This document shows, one piece after another, positions 27,901 to 35,149 of a stretch of DNA of 64,000 bases. Numbering within the stretch: position 1 is the first letter of the stretch; each line of letters begins with the position of its first letter. Position numbers and translations under genes: made by a program. Under the pieces are notes generated by a model that was not told where the DNA came from, made no database searches, and worked only from the letters and a program-made list of their open reading frames with translations. This DNA is from Curtobacterium sp. ZW137 (GTDB taxonomy: Bacteria; Actinomycetota; Actinomycetes; Actinomycetales; Microbacteriaceae), in contig NZ_RJKS01000002.1 of assembly GCF_003762905.1 (NCBI RefSeq), forward strand, positions 356,039-420,038, written 5' to 3'.

Positions 27901-28502
27901 CGGACCGGGTGGTCGGCGGTCGGCGGGAAGACGTCGAGGATGCCACCGCGGACGGCGAACTCGCCACGACGAGTGACCAGGTCGACGCGGGCGTAGGCGA
28001 GGTCGACCAGCTGCGCGGCGATCGCCCCGAGGTCGTTGCCCCGCGACCCGGTGCGCAGCACGACGGGTGCGAGCGCGGTGAGGTTGCCGGCGATGGGCTG
28101 CAGCGCTGCGCGGACGCTGGCGACGACGACCGTGGTCGGCCGGTCGGCGGCGGGGGCGTCGTCCCAGGCCTGGAGCGCCCGGAGCGTCGCGATGCGCGTG
28201 CCGACGGTCTGCGCGCTCGGCGACAGGCGCTCGTGCGGCAGGGTCTCCCACGCGGGGAACTCGAGGACCTGCGCCTCGGGGAGGTAGCTCGACACGGCAC
28301 CACGGACCGCCTCGGCTTCACGACCCGTGGCCGTGATCACGAGGACGCACTGCGGGCCCTTCCGCTCGGCCATCAGCGCGGCGAGCAGTGGCACACGCAG
28401 GCCGTCGACCACCGAGAAGTCGGCGTCACGGGGTGCGGCGCGGAGGACGCGATCGAACGCGGAGGCGCGCGAGAGCGCAGGGATGATGCCCGAGATCGTC
28501 AC
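24909..28502 (-). CDS. mfd: Transcription-repair coupling factor Mfd
   Basis: An ATP-dependent translocase that removes stalled RNA polymerase from DNA lesions and recruits UvrA. 1197 residues in the standard order: UvrB-like N-terminal domains, the RNA polymerase interaction domain around residue 500 (GDVVVHATHGIGKFV), the RecG-like motor with Walker A GDVGYGKTE and IIDEEQRFGVEHK, then the GRVGRGRERGYAYFL motif and a C-terminal autoinhibitory domain. GTG 28502 lies 7 nt after TACCAT, so a leaderless start is plausible. It stands between pth and the nhaA/mazG pair. Confidence 0.96.
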   Translation of the reverse strand: MTISGIIPALSRASAFDRVLRAAPRDADFSVVDGLRVPLLAALMAERKGPQCVLVITATGREAEAVRGAVSSYLPEAQVLEFPAWETLPHERLSPSAQTVGTRIATLRALQAWDDAPAADRPTTVVVASVRAALQPIAGNLTALAPVVLRTGSRGNDLGAIAAQLVDLAYARVDLVTRRGEFAVRGGILDVFPPTADHPVRIDFFGDEIDGIKAFSVADQRSTEDDLGSVELTASRELLLSDDVRQRAREMLHEFPNLSQMLAKVAEGIPVEGMESLAPALVEELVPMTNYLPADATIAVFSPERVSGRAHSLAETNQEFLQAAWSAAVAGAQAPIDLDAGNFLTVPQLRATRGDRTWWTVSPFDSGLDEPLSDADAAAEAGEYVRVRADAVPSFAGSADGAIAHVKALTDDGWAVVVTAQGQGLVERAVQVLADAGVAARAEAVTAPPQPGIAIVTTAVVEHGFSIPDPRIAVLSEAEFYGRTAQQGARTVKKLASRRKNVVDPLQLKPGDVVVHATHGIGKFVELVSREVSSGGRNAVKTQREYLVLEYAPSKRGYPGDKLFVPTDQLDQLSRYVGGESPSLSKMGGSDWSAAKSKARKAVRDIAVDLVKLYSARMASKGHAFGPDTPWQRELEEAFPFAETADQLTTIDEIKRDMERPIPMDRLLSGDVGYGKTEVAIRAAFKAVQDGKQVAMLVPTTLLVRQHMETFQERFAGFPVHLRALSRFQTEKESKETLAGLADGTVDIVIGTHRILSQGVQFKDVGLVIIDEEQRFGVEHKDQLKKLKTNVDVLAMSATPIPRSLEMAVTGIREMSTLATPPEDRHPILTFVGPQSDLQVAAAIRREMLREGQVFYVHNRVKDIQSVAAHLAEIVPDARIAVAHGQMSEQTLEQVMVDFWERRFDVLVSTTIIETGLDIANANTLIIDRADKYGLSQLHQLRGRVGRGRERGYAYFLYDADKPLSETAQDRLETIAANNELGAGMQVAMKDLEIRGAGNLLGGEQSGHIAGVGFDLYLRMIGEAVSQFRGDVAEGQTELRLEIPVDAHIPEDYVESERLRLEAYQKLSAASAPTAQHDAIDMVLDELTDRYGQPPQAVQTLVEVSRLRRMAQQVGLSDVVVMGSNLRVAGKELADSSQVRLKRMYPGAKWFPQQNASSIPMPRPHGEALPDDGLIEWVESILTAVYGAAAPAEAPAA

Positions 28503-28509
28503 TCAGGAC

Positions 28510-28515
28510 ATGGTA
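28510..28515 (-). promoter_or_regulatory. -10 box, probable leaderless promoter of mfd
   Basis: TACCAT on the minus strand ends 7 nt before the GTG start at 28502. Confidence 0.4.
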
Positions 28516-28579
28516 CCGGCGACGTCCGACAAGGACCGCCCGGTGCGCGACGGGCGAACGGAGCGCCGGGCGCCAGAGG

Positions 28580-29164
28580 TCAGGACGGCGCGTGCACGCG
28601 CTGCTGCGCGGCGACGAGCCCGAGGTCCACGATCGCCTCGACCGCGTCCGCGGCGTCGCCGATCAGGATCGGCAGCGACTTCTTCTCCGTCGGGGAGAAG
28701 TCGCGGAGGACGTAGTCGGCCGGGTCCTGACGACCGGGCGGGCGGCCGATGCCGACGCGCACCCGGGCGAACTCGTTCGTGCCCGTGGCCTTGATGATGT
28801 CGCGGAGCCCGTTGTGCCCGCCGTGTCCGCCGTTGCCCTTGAGGCGCACGGTGTCGAACGGCAGGTCGAGCTCGTCGTGCACGACGATCAGGTCGGCAGC
28901 GGTGGCACCGTAGAACCCGAGCACCGACGACACCGGGCCGCCGGAGGTGTTCATGAACGACCCCGGCTTGGCGAGCACCAGGCGGGGGCCACCCGGCACC
29001 AGGCGCCCCTCGGCGAGCTGGTTCGGGGTCTTGTGCTTCTTGAAGCTCGCGCCCATGCGCGCAGCGAGTTCGTCGAGGACCATCTGGCCGACGTTGTGAC
29101 GGTTGCCCGCGTAGTCGGGCCCGGGGTTCCCGAGCCCGACCACGACGTGCAAACGATCAGTCAC
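28580..29164 (-). CDS. pth: Peptidyl-tRNA hydrolase
   Basis: Releases tRNA from peptidyl-tRNAs that drop off the ribosome. The 194-residue protein has VGLGNPGPDYAGNRHNVG at the N terminus, with catalytic His at residue 23. FMNTSGG is near 65, HDELDLPFDTVRLKGNGGHGGHNGLRDI in the middle, and RVRVGIGRP at about 135. GTG start at 29164, 30 nt after the rplY stop, so rplY-pth form an operon as in many actinobacteria. Confidence 0.96.
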   Translation of the reverse strand: MTDRLHVVVGLGNPGPDYAGNRHNVGQMVLDELAARMGASFKKHKTPNQLAEGRLVPGGPRLVLAKPGSFMNTSGGPVSSVLGFYGATAADLIVVHDELDLPFDTVRLKGNGGHGGHNGLRDIIKATGTNEFARVRVGIGRPPGRQDPADYVLRDFSPTEKKSLPILIGDAADAVEAIVDLGLVAAQQRVHAPS

Positions 29165-29194
29165 CAGCGTCGACCAGACGTCCCGAACGGGGTG

Positions 29195-29824
29195 TTACTC
29201 GGAGACCGGCTCGGAGCCGCCCTCGGCACCGGACTCGGCGCCGGCCTCAGCCGATGCCTCGTCCGCGGCGTCGTCGTCAGCGGTGCCGCGCGGGGTGACG
29301 ATCGCGACGACCAGCGCCTCGGCGTCGGTCTCGAGCTCGGCACCCTCGGGGAGGGTGAGCTGCGATGCGTGGATCTGCGTGCCGTCCTCGAGGCCCTCGA
29401 CGTCGACGACGACGTGCTCGGGGATGTCCGTCGCGAGGACGAGCAGCGAGATCGTGTTGAGGTCCTGCACGTGGATGGTGCCGGAGAAGGACTCGCCCTC
29501 GATGACGACGGGGACGTCGACGGTGACCTTCTCGCCACGGCGGAGGACGACGAGGTCGATGTGCTCGATGATCTGGCGCACCGGGTCACGCTGGACGTCC
29601 TTGACGAGGGCGAGCTGCGCGGTGCCGTCGATGTCGAGGTCCACGACCGCGTTCGCGGTACGGACGAGCAGCATGGTCTCGTGACCCGGCAGCGAGATGT
29701 GCACCGGCTCGGTGCCGTGGCCGTAGACGACCGCGGGGATCTTGTCGCTGGCACGGATCTTGCGCGCAGCGCCCTTGCCGAACTTGGTGCGGACTTCCGC
29801 TGCGAGCTTGGTGTAGTCGGCCAT
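29195..29824 (-). CDS. rplY: Ribosomal protein bL25 (general stress form, Ctc)
   Basis: A 5S rRNA-binding protein of the large subunit. The 209-residue chain has the L25 domain (RTKFGKGAARKIRASDKIPAVVYG) followed by the TL5/Ctc C-terminal domain (VPVVIEGES to LPEGAELETD). An acidic Asp/Ala/Glu tail of about 30 residues follows. ATG 29824 is preceded by AGGAGG. It leads the rplY-pth unit. A promoter is seen at 29991-30020, which leaves a leader of about 160 nt containing the palindrome GGAACGTTCC. Confidence 0.95.
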   Translation of the reverse strand: MADYTKLAAEVRTKFGKGAARKIRASDKIPAVVYGHGTEPVHISLPGHETMLLVRTANAVVDLDIDGTAQLALVKDVQRDPVRQIIEHIDLVVLRRGEKVTVDVPVVIEGESFSGTIHVQDLNTISLLVLATDIPEHVVVDVEGLEDGTQIHASQLTLPEGAELETDAEALVVAIVTPRGTADDDAADEASAEAGAESGAEGGSEPVSE

Positions 29825-29990
29825 GGTGCCTCCTGGTGTGGGGAACGACACCGGGATGCCGGCATCGTGGGGTCTGTGGTGTTGCAACTCGAACGCGTGC
29901 ACGCGTGAGGAACGTTCCCAGAGGTCAGCCGGGTCTCCCACCGCGTCGATCACGGCCGCGCGTACGCGACCCTCGCCGAAGTCGTCCGCA

Positions 29991-30020
29991 AGTCTAGCAG
30001 GACCCGTCCGGGCGTGTCGC
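29991..30020 (-). promoter_or_regulatory. Promoter of rplY-pth
   Basis: On the minus strand GCGACA (30015-30020) is followed by an 18-bp spacer and TAGACT (29991-29996). Transcription would start near 29984. Confidence 0.55.
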
Positions 30021-30040
30021 ACACGGCCCGGAACGGCGCG

Positions 30041-30150
30041 TGGGAAGTCGAATCGCGCGTAGGGGGTCGAAACGCGCGTAGGGGGTCGAATCGCGCGTAG
30101 GAGGTCGGTTCTTTCGACCGCCTACGCGCGTTTCGACTTTCGATCGCGCG
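30041..30150. repeat. Composite intergenic repeat, copy 2
   Basis: Three 19-bp units of GTCGAATCGCGCGTAGGGG type start at 30047, 30066 and 30085. A hairpin follows whose loop region reads GGTCGGTTCTTTCGACC and whose right arm is an inverted unit (GCCTACGCGCGTTTCGAC). It lies between the rplY promoter and the terminator of the MFS gene. The opening TGGGAAGTCGAATCGCGCG is identical to that of the copy at 1141. Confidence 0.8.
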
Positions 30151-30176
30151 CGCGTTGGGTGAAAACCCGCATCCAC

Positions 30177-30224
30177 GGCGGACGGGAGGCTCGGTGCCAG
30201 CTGGCACCGAGCCTCCCGTCCGCC
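30177..30224 (-). terminator. 48-bp perfect palindromic terminator (shared family) behind the MFS gene
   Basis: 24-bp arms meet without mismatch; core GACGGGAGGCTCGGTGCC. It lies 12 nt after the MFS stop. There is no T tract. Confidence 0.82.
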
Positions 30225-30236
30225 CTTCGGTCCGGC

Positions 30237-31637
30237 CTAGTGCCCGGACGCCTCCGCCTCGCGTGGCACCTTGAGGAAGCACAGGACCGTGAACGCGAGT
30301 GCGTAGAGGACGACGAACGTCCAGACCACGCCGCCGGGTCCGCCCCACGGCAGGACCGCGCTGACGACGGCGTTGCCGAGGAAGGTGGCCCCGCCGGCCG
30401 CGGTCGCGTACATCGCCATCGCCGCGCCGCGACGCTCCTCGCCCGCGAAGGCCGGGACGATCGCGCCCATCGGCGTGAAGCCGGCGAGCATGATGCCGAA
30501 GACGGTGCCTGCGGCGGTCGCGAGCCAGAAGCCCCACTCCGAACCGGCCGGGACGAGGTGCGGGACGTACCACCAGGCCAGCAGACCGACGGCCGAGGCG
30601 GCGATGCCGAACCACTTCACGGTGCGGATCCAGCCGATGCGGTCGCCGAGTGCGCCGAAGAACGCGTTGAAGACGATGTTGCCCGCGTAGACGATGACGG
30701 TCATGGTGAGCCACTTCGACTGCCCCCAGCCGAGCTCGGTGCCGATGATGGCCGGCATGATCACGAACATGCCGAACTCCGGCGCCGTGTTCACGAGGCG
30801 GATCACGACGGCCAGCAGGACCTTGGGGCGCGTGATGCAGACCTCGATGCCGCTCGCGATCACCCGGGCGGCGGAGTGCTCGCGCGGGGCGATGCGCCCG
30901 AGGCCGGTGCGCTCGTGCACGCCGAAGCGGACGAACGCCCACCCCGCGACGACGAACAGCAGGGAGAGCGCCATCGACCAGGTCTCCCCCGTCGCCCCGC
31001 CGCCGAACGCGGGGATGCTGCCGATCGCGATGAGGGAGCCGAGCGTCGGCAGGCCTCCCGTGAACACCACGTAGAACCAGCCGACGGCGGTGGCGTTCCG
31101 CTCGCGGGCGACGGTGTGGTTCACCCAGCAGAGGAACGAGAACGCGAACAGCGGGAAGCCGAGACCGCGGAGGAAGTACGTCAGCGCGATGAGTCCGACG
31201 GACCCGGTCGGCAGCGCCGCGAGGAACGTGATCTGGAACACGACCCAGAGCGCCGCGCCGATGGTCATCACCCGGCGCGGTCCCCAGAGTTCGGAGAGCA
31301 CGCCCGCGAAGTACGAGGCGACCAGGACGGCGACGCCGTAGATCCCGATGACCATCGCGGCGCTGTCGGTGCCGCCGGCCCCGAGGGCACCCGCGATGTG
31401 CGGGGCGATGAAGTTCGACTCGATGCCGTCGCCGGTCATGAAGACGAGGACCCCGAGGAAGCCCCAGCGGAGCGGGTGCGGGATGCCGAGGCGGGCGAGG
31501 AGGCCCTCCCGGGAAGCGACGGCGTCGCCGGGACCTGCGGATGGCGCCTCGTCCGGTGACGGTGTGTCGTTGGGTGGGGCGGTGACCCCGTTGGGCGGCG
31601 TGAGTGTGGCAGCGCGGTTGCGGTTGACGTCCGACAT
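30237..31637 (-). CDS. MFS transporter, polyol-permease type (RbtT/DalT/CsbX-like)
   Basis: A 466-residue major facilitator with 12 predicted helices. The first helix reads HPLRWGFLGVLVFMTGDGIESNFIAPHI, close to the ribitol/arabinitol/CsbX permease group. LSELWGPRRVM is the loop 2-3 signature. About 40 Pro/Asp-rich residues precede the first helix. The substrate is inferred only from this resemblance. ATG 31637 has a weak GAGAG upstream. It has its own good promoter and a long structured leader, and no catabolic genes are next to it. Confidence 0.82.
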   Translation of the reverse strand: MSDVNRNRAATLTPPNGVTAPPNDTPSPDEAPSAGPGDAVASREGLLARLGIPHPLRWGFLGVLVFMTGDGIESNFIAPHIAGALGAGGTDSAAMVIGIYGVAVLVASYFAGVLSELWGPRRVMTIGAALWVVFQITFLAALPTGSVGLIALTYFLRGLGFPLFAFSFLCWVNHTVARERNATAVGWFYVVFTGGLPTLGSLIAIGSIPAFGGGATGETWSMALSLLFVVAGWAFVRFGVHERTGLGRIAPREHSAARVIASGIEVCITRPKVLLAVVIRLVNTAPEFGMFVIMPAIIGTELGWGQSKWLTMTVIVYAGNIVFNAFFGALGDRIGWIRTVKWFGIAASAVGLLAWWYVPHLVPAGSEWGFWLATAAGTVFGIMLAGFTPMGAIVPAFAGEERRGAAMAMYATAAGGATFLGNAVVSAVLPWGGPGGVVWTFVVLYALAFTVLCFLKVPREAEASGH

Positions 31638-31656
31638 GCGTCGTCTCTCTGGTGTG

Positions 31657-31744
31657 CCCCGGAGTGCTCGACCCGGCATCGCGGCATGTCTCCGGGGTGC
31701 GCCGCGCGCCGTTCCGCGCTGCCCGCGCAGTGGCTGCGGGCAGC
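31657..31744 (-). promoter_or_regulatory. Structured leader of the MFS gene
   Basis: Two strong stems lie in the roughly 180-nt leader: an 8-bp stem (31657-31664 with 31690-31697) close to the start codon and a perfect 9-bp stem (31718-31726 with 31736-31744). I match no known riboswitch consensus. Confidence 0.4.
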
Positions 31745-31823
31745 GGGAGGTCGGCGATGATGCGAGTCCTGTACCCGGGGCTCGGCCCCGGCGGACCATC
31801 GCCGGCCCGAAGCATGGTGTCCG

Positions 31824-31853
31824 AGATTAGACCGCTCCAACGGGTTTCGTCAA
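31824..31853 (-). promoter_or_regulatory. Promoter of the MFS gene
   Basis: On the minus strand TTGACG (31848-31853), an 18-bp spacer, then TAATCT (31824-31829). The best -35/-10 match in the window. CAACAGTTG, a short palindrome, lies just upstream (about 31860-31868) and could be an operator. Confidence 0.7.
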
Positions 31854-31920
31854 AGACGACAACTGTTGGGTAACGATGTGTGGTGCGGGGTGTGCGGGGT
31901 GGCCGTTCCACGCGTAGGGG

Positions 31921-32028
31921 GTCGAATCGCGCGTAGGGGGTCGAATCGCGCGTAGGGGGTCGAATCGCGCGTAGGGGGTCGAATCGCGCGTAGGAGGTCG
32001 GTTCTTTCGACCTCCTACGCGCGATTCG
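31921..32028. repeat. Composite intergenic repeat, copy 3 (best preserved)
   Basis: Four tandem 19-bp units start at 31921, 31940, 31959 and 31978. The last one forms a perfect 21-bp stem (31980-32000 with 32008-32028) around loop GTTCTTT. A tail with GCGCGTGATGGGTGGGAACGC follows, then a shared-family terminator. It lies between the MFS promoter and the secreted hypothetical protein. Confidence 0.85.
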
Positions 32029-32073
32029 TGTTCCCAGTGCGCGCGTGATGGGTGGGAACGCGCGTGGGTGCCG

Positions 32074-32113
32074 GACGGGAGGCTCGGTGCGGGCCGGCAC
32101 CGAGCCTCCCGTC
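32074..32113 (-). terminator. Palindromic terminator (shared family) behind the secreted hypothetical gene
   Basis: A 17-bp perfect stem with a 6-nt loop; core GACGGGAGGCTCGGTGC. It lies 109 nt after the stop at 32223. Confidence 0.75.
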
Positions 32114-32222
32114 GGGTGGTGACGCACGCTGAGCGCGGGGCGCTCCCCCCATGGCAGCTCCCCGCACCCGACGCGCGGCGCCCGACGCCCGGCACCCGGA
32201 GCGCGGCGCGTCGCGGCGACCG

Positions 32223-33188
32223 TCAGTCGACGTCGGCCGGTGCGGCCGGCGCGAGGCGCCGGATCGTCGCGTCGAGTCGGCGATCGACGGCGAGCTGGTC
32301 CGCCTCCGCCTTCCGGAGCACGGACGCGTCGCTCGCCGTGACGTGCCGGAGGCGGTTCCACTCCGCGTCGTACAACGCACTCCGGTAGCCGGAGGACTCC
32401 TGGCAGGCGACGTCCCGCTTCGCGATGGCGATCTCCGGGTCCTGCACGGGCGTCGAGGAGATGTTCGTTCCGTAGTCCATCCGGATCGACCGCGAGGGCA
32501 TCCCGTTCGGCGACGCCGGGAGGTCCGCGAGCCCGGCCGGCGCCATGCACGCGTGCCACTTCGCGGCTGCTGCGACGACGGTGTCGTCCTCGCGGGCAGC
32601 GGTCGCGGCGAGGTACGTCAAGCGCTTCGCGACGATCGATGCGCTCTGCACGGCGCCGCTCGCGTCGTCGGTGCCGAGCGTGCGGTACCCCTGCCGGAAG
32701 CACCGGGTGGTCTCCTGCTCGGAGGCATCGGCGAACGCCGCGTTCCGCTTCGGGTCCTCACCCCACGCCGTCATGCCGTCCTCGTTCGCGCCGACCGTCG
32801 ACGGGCCGTGGTAGCCGCGTGTCCGAGCTGTCTCGGCGTCGAGCGGTTGGCTCCAGGCGAGGGCGGGTGACGTGTTGCCCCGCTCCGGTGTCTCGTCCTG
32901 GTCGGAGACCGCGTCGAGCCCGGCGATCGTCGCCCACGGCACCGGGAAGTCGATGCCGGCCGCGCGGAGACACGGCTGGATGACCAGGTTCAGTGCGTAG
33001 GTGTCCTTCCGGCCCCCCGGCTGGACGTAGCCGTCGAGGGGCATCGTCCAGGCTCCCGGATCCCGTTCGGTCGTCGGCGAGACGGCGACGTCGGCGGGCT
33101 CGGGCAGGCCGTGCACGACGCCGGCGGCGAGGCCGATGACGACCAGGGCGAGCGTGCCGGTCTTCGCGGCGCGACTGGTGATCTGCAT
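32223..33188 (-). CDS. Secreted hypothetical protein
   Basis: A 321-residue protein with a signal-type N terminus (basic MQITSRAAK, hydrophobic core about residues 10-27), then a soluble domain. It has four spaced cysteines (in QPCLRAAG, TRCFRQG, WHACMAP and VACQESS), which could form two disulfides. No lipobox and no recognised family. ATG 33188 follows AGGGGGAA. It begins 8 nt after the response regulator stop, so it is probably co-transcribed with the two-component pair and may be a sensor accessory or a target; this is inference from position only. Confidence 0.75.
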   Translation of the reverse strand: MQITSRAAKTGTLALVVIGLAAGVVHGLPEPADVAVSPTTERDPGAWTMPLDGYVQPGGRKDTYALNLVIQPCLRAAGIDFPVPWATIAGLDAVSDQDETPERGNTSPALAWSQPLDAETARTRGYHGPSTVGANEDGMTAWGEDPKRNAAFADASEQETTRCFRQGYRTLGTDDASGAVQSASIVAKRLTYLAATAAREDDTVVAAAAKWHACMAPAGLADLPASPNGMPSRSIRMDYGTNISSTPVQDPEIAIAKRDVACQESSGYRSALYDAEWNRLRHVTASDASVLRKAEADQLAVDRRLDATIRRLAPAAPADVD

Positions 33189-33196
33189 GGTTCCCC

Positions 33197-33847
33197 CTAG
33201 GCGCGGACGAGGCCGCGTTCGTGTGCGGTGATGACGACCTGGATCCGGTTCCGGAGGCCGAGCTTCATCAGCACGGCGCGGACGTGGGTCTTCACGGTGG
33301 CCTCGCTGAGGAACACGCTCGCGGCGATCTCGGCGTTGCTGAGGCCCTTCGCGACGAGCAGGAACACCTCGCGCTCGCGGGCCGTGAGGGCGTCGAGGAC
33401 CTCGTCCCGGCGGTCCGGCTCGACAGGGGTGCCCTGCGCGCGGAGGAGTTCGAGGGCCTCGGACTCGGTCGGCGCCGGTCTGCCCTCGTGGACGTCCCGG
33501 ATGGTGGCCGTCACGACCTCGGGGAGCGCGTCCTTCGTCAGGAACGCGGCGGCTCCGGCGCGGAGGGCGGCGAGGACCGCGTCGTCGCGGCGGATCGTCG
33601 TCAGGGCGACGACGCGGGGCCGGTCGTCGTCCGCGGCAGCCAGGCGAGCGAGGGTCTCGATGCCGTTCATCACGGGCATCCGCAGGTCGAGCAGGAGCAC
33701 GTCGGGGTGCTCGGCGGCACAGAGTTCGAGGGCTTCGGCGCCGTCGGCCGCGGTCCCGACGCAGGTCATGTCGTCCTGGGCGTCGACGAGCATCCGCATG
33801 CCGGAGGCGAAGAGCCGCTGGTCGTCGACGACGGCGACGCGGATCAC
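33197..33847 (-). CDS. NarL/LuxR-type response regulator
   Basis: A 216-residue two-component regulator. The receiver domain has the acidic pair DD at 8-9, phosphoacceptor D54 in LLLDLRMP, and a conserved Lys in FLTKDALPE. The C-terminal LuxR helix-turn-helix reads LTAREREVFLLVAKGLSNAEIA. GTG 33847 overlaps the TGA of the kinase gene (GTGA), so the pair is translationally coupled. The signal is unknown. Confidence 0.93.
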   Translation of the reverse strand: MIRVAVVDDQRLFASGMRMLVDAQDDMTCVGTAADGAEALELCAAEHPDVLLLDLRMPVMNGIETLARLAAADDDRPRVVALTTIRRDDAVLAALRAGAAAFLTKDALPEVVTATIRDVHEGRPAPTESEALELLRAQGTPVEPDRRDEVLDALTAREREVFLLVAKGLSNAEIAASVFLSEATVKTHVRAVLMKLGLRNRIQVVITAHERGLVRA

Positions 33848-35073
33848 CGTGCGACCTCGAGCATCGGCGCCACGGCGGGGGCATCGACGGTCGGCAGCCA
33901 CGCCGTCACCACCCACTCGTGCTCCGCGTCACCGGTTCCGGCGCGCAGCCACCCGCCCGCGAGCCGTGCCCGCTCCTGCATCCCGGCGATCCCGGAACCC
34001 GCGCCGTCGAGTTCGACGAGCGGTGCGCCCCCGGTCGACGTCACCACGACGCCGAGGCCCGGACCGCGCCAGTCGAGGACCACACGGGCGGTGGCGGTCC
34101 GGCCCTGGTGCTTGAGGACGTTCGTCAGGCTCTCCTGGACGATGCGGTGCACGGCGGAGCCGACCGCCGGAGCCACGGCGGACGGTGCGCCGTGCTGCTC
34201 GAACGACGCGGTCATCCCGAGCTCGCGCATGTCCTCGACCAGGGGCGGCACGTCCTCGAGACCATGCCGTGCGTCGTCGCCCGCGCCCTGGATCCGTTCC
34301 ACGAGTGCGCGGACGTCCCCGAGTGCCGAGCGGCTCACATCGGCGATGTCCTGCAGCGCCCGCGCCGCGTGCTCGTCCCGCACAGCGATCGCCGCGGCCC
34401 CCTGGGCCTGCGACACGACGACCGCGAGCGAGTGCGCCAGCGAGTCGTGCACGTCCCGGGCGATCCGCGCCCGCTCCTGCTCCGCGTGGAGTTCACCGGT
34501 CGTCACCTCGGTCTCCCGCTCGGCCTCGACGACGCGCACCCGAGCGAGCCCGATCCGCCACGTCGCGCCGATCGCGACGCCGATCGCCCACCCGATGCCG
34601 CTCGCCCCGGCGATCGCCAGCGCGATGAACGCCAGGTTCGTCCGGGTCCCGGTCGACGAGCCGACCCAGAGTCCCCACACGTCGGGGTCCGCGACCGTGG
34701 GGACGACCATCGCCCACGCGGCGGCGACACTGGCGACCGCGAGGACGGGCACCGCGAGCCATCGCAGGAGGTCCGACCGTCCGGCACCCACGATGCCGAC
34801 GACGATCGCGATGGCCAGGTACTCCGGCCAGGTCGTGTCGGTCGGCCGGTGCAGCAACCGGAACGCCTGCAGGAGCGGCACCACGACGACGAGCCCGAGG
34901 GCGGTCGAGGGCATCCAGTTCGCCAGACCGATCGCCACCGCGAGGGCGGACACCACGACGACGTGGTCCGCGAGCCCGGAGCGGCCGGCCTCGGCGACGA
35001 TCCAGAGCACGAGGTACACGGCGCCGGCAGCGGGTGCCAGGAGGTGCCGGAACCGGCGGAGGGTGGAGGTCAT
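33844..35073 (-). CDS. Two-component sensor histidine kinase (HisKA_3 type)
   Basis: A 409-residue membrane kinase with about six N-terminal helices up to residue 175. A dimerisation/phosphoacceptor helix with H209 in RIARDVHDSLAHSL follows, then a C-terminal HATPase domain with NVLKHQGRTATARV (N box) and GSGIAGMQERARLAGG (G box). It precedes and overlaps its response regulator. The short extracytoplasmic loops suggest that it senses something in or near the membrane (inference). Confidence 0.93.
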   Translation of the reverse strand: MTSTLRRFRHLLAPAAGAVYLVLWIVAEAGRSGLADHVVVVSALAVAIGLANWMPSTALGLVVVVPLLQAFRLLHRPTDTTWPEYLAIAIVVGIVGAGRSDLLRWLAVPVLAVASVAAAWAMVVPTVADPDVWGLWVGSSTGTRTNLAFIALAIAGASGIGWAIGVAIGATWRIGLARVRVVEAERETEVTTGELHAEQERARIARDVHDSLAHSLAVVVSQAQGAAAIAVRDEHAARALQDIADVSRSALGDVRALVERIQGAGDDARHGLEDVPPLVEDMRELGMTASFEQHGAPSAVAPAVGSAVHRIVQESLTNVLKHQGRTATARVVLDWRGPGLGVVVTSTGGAPLVELDGAGSGIAGMQERARLAGGWLRAGTGDAEHEWVVTAWLPTVDAPAVAPMLEVAR

Positions 35074-35149
35074 GACGCCGAGCGTATGGGGACGCTCGGG
35101 CGGTCAGCGAGCGGCGGTGGCGCTTTTCATCCGAGGTGATGAGGGACGG

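Noticed and set aside
24906..28715. 1269-codon plus-strand open frame opposite mfd
   Set aside because: Mfd on the minus strand has all motifs in order. The opposite frame is a GC-driven shadow with no recognisable domain.
31640..31820. Known riboswitch (cobalamin, TPP, SAM) in the MFS leader
   Set aside because: A GCCACTG-like piece is part of a simple hairpin, and the rest of the cobalamin or TPP consensus is missing.
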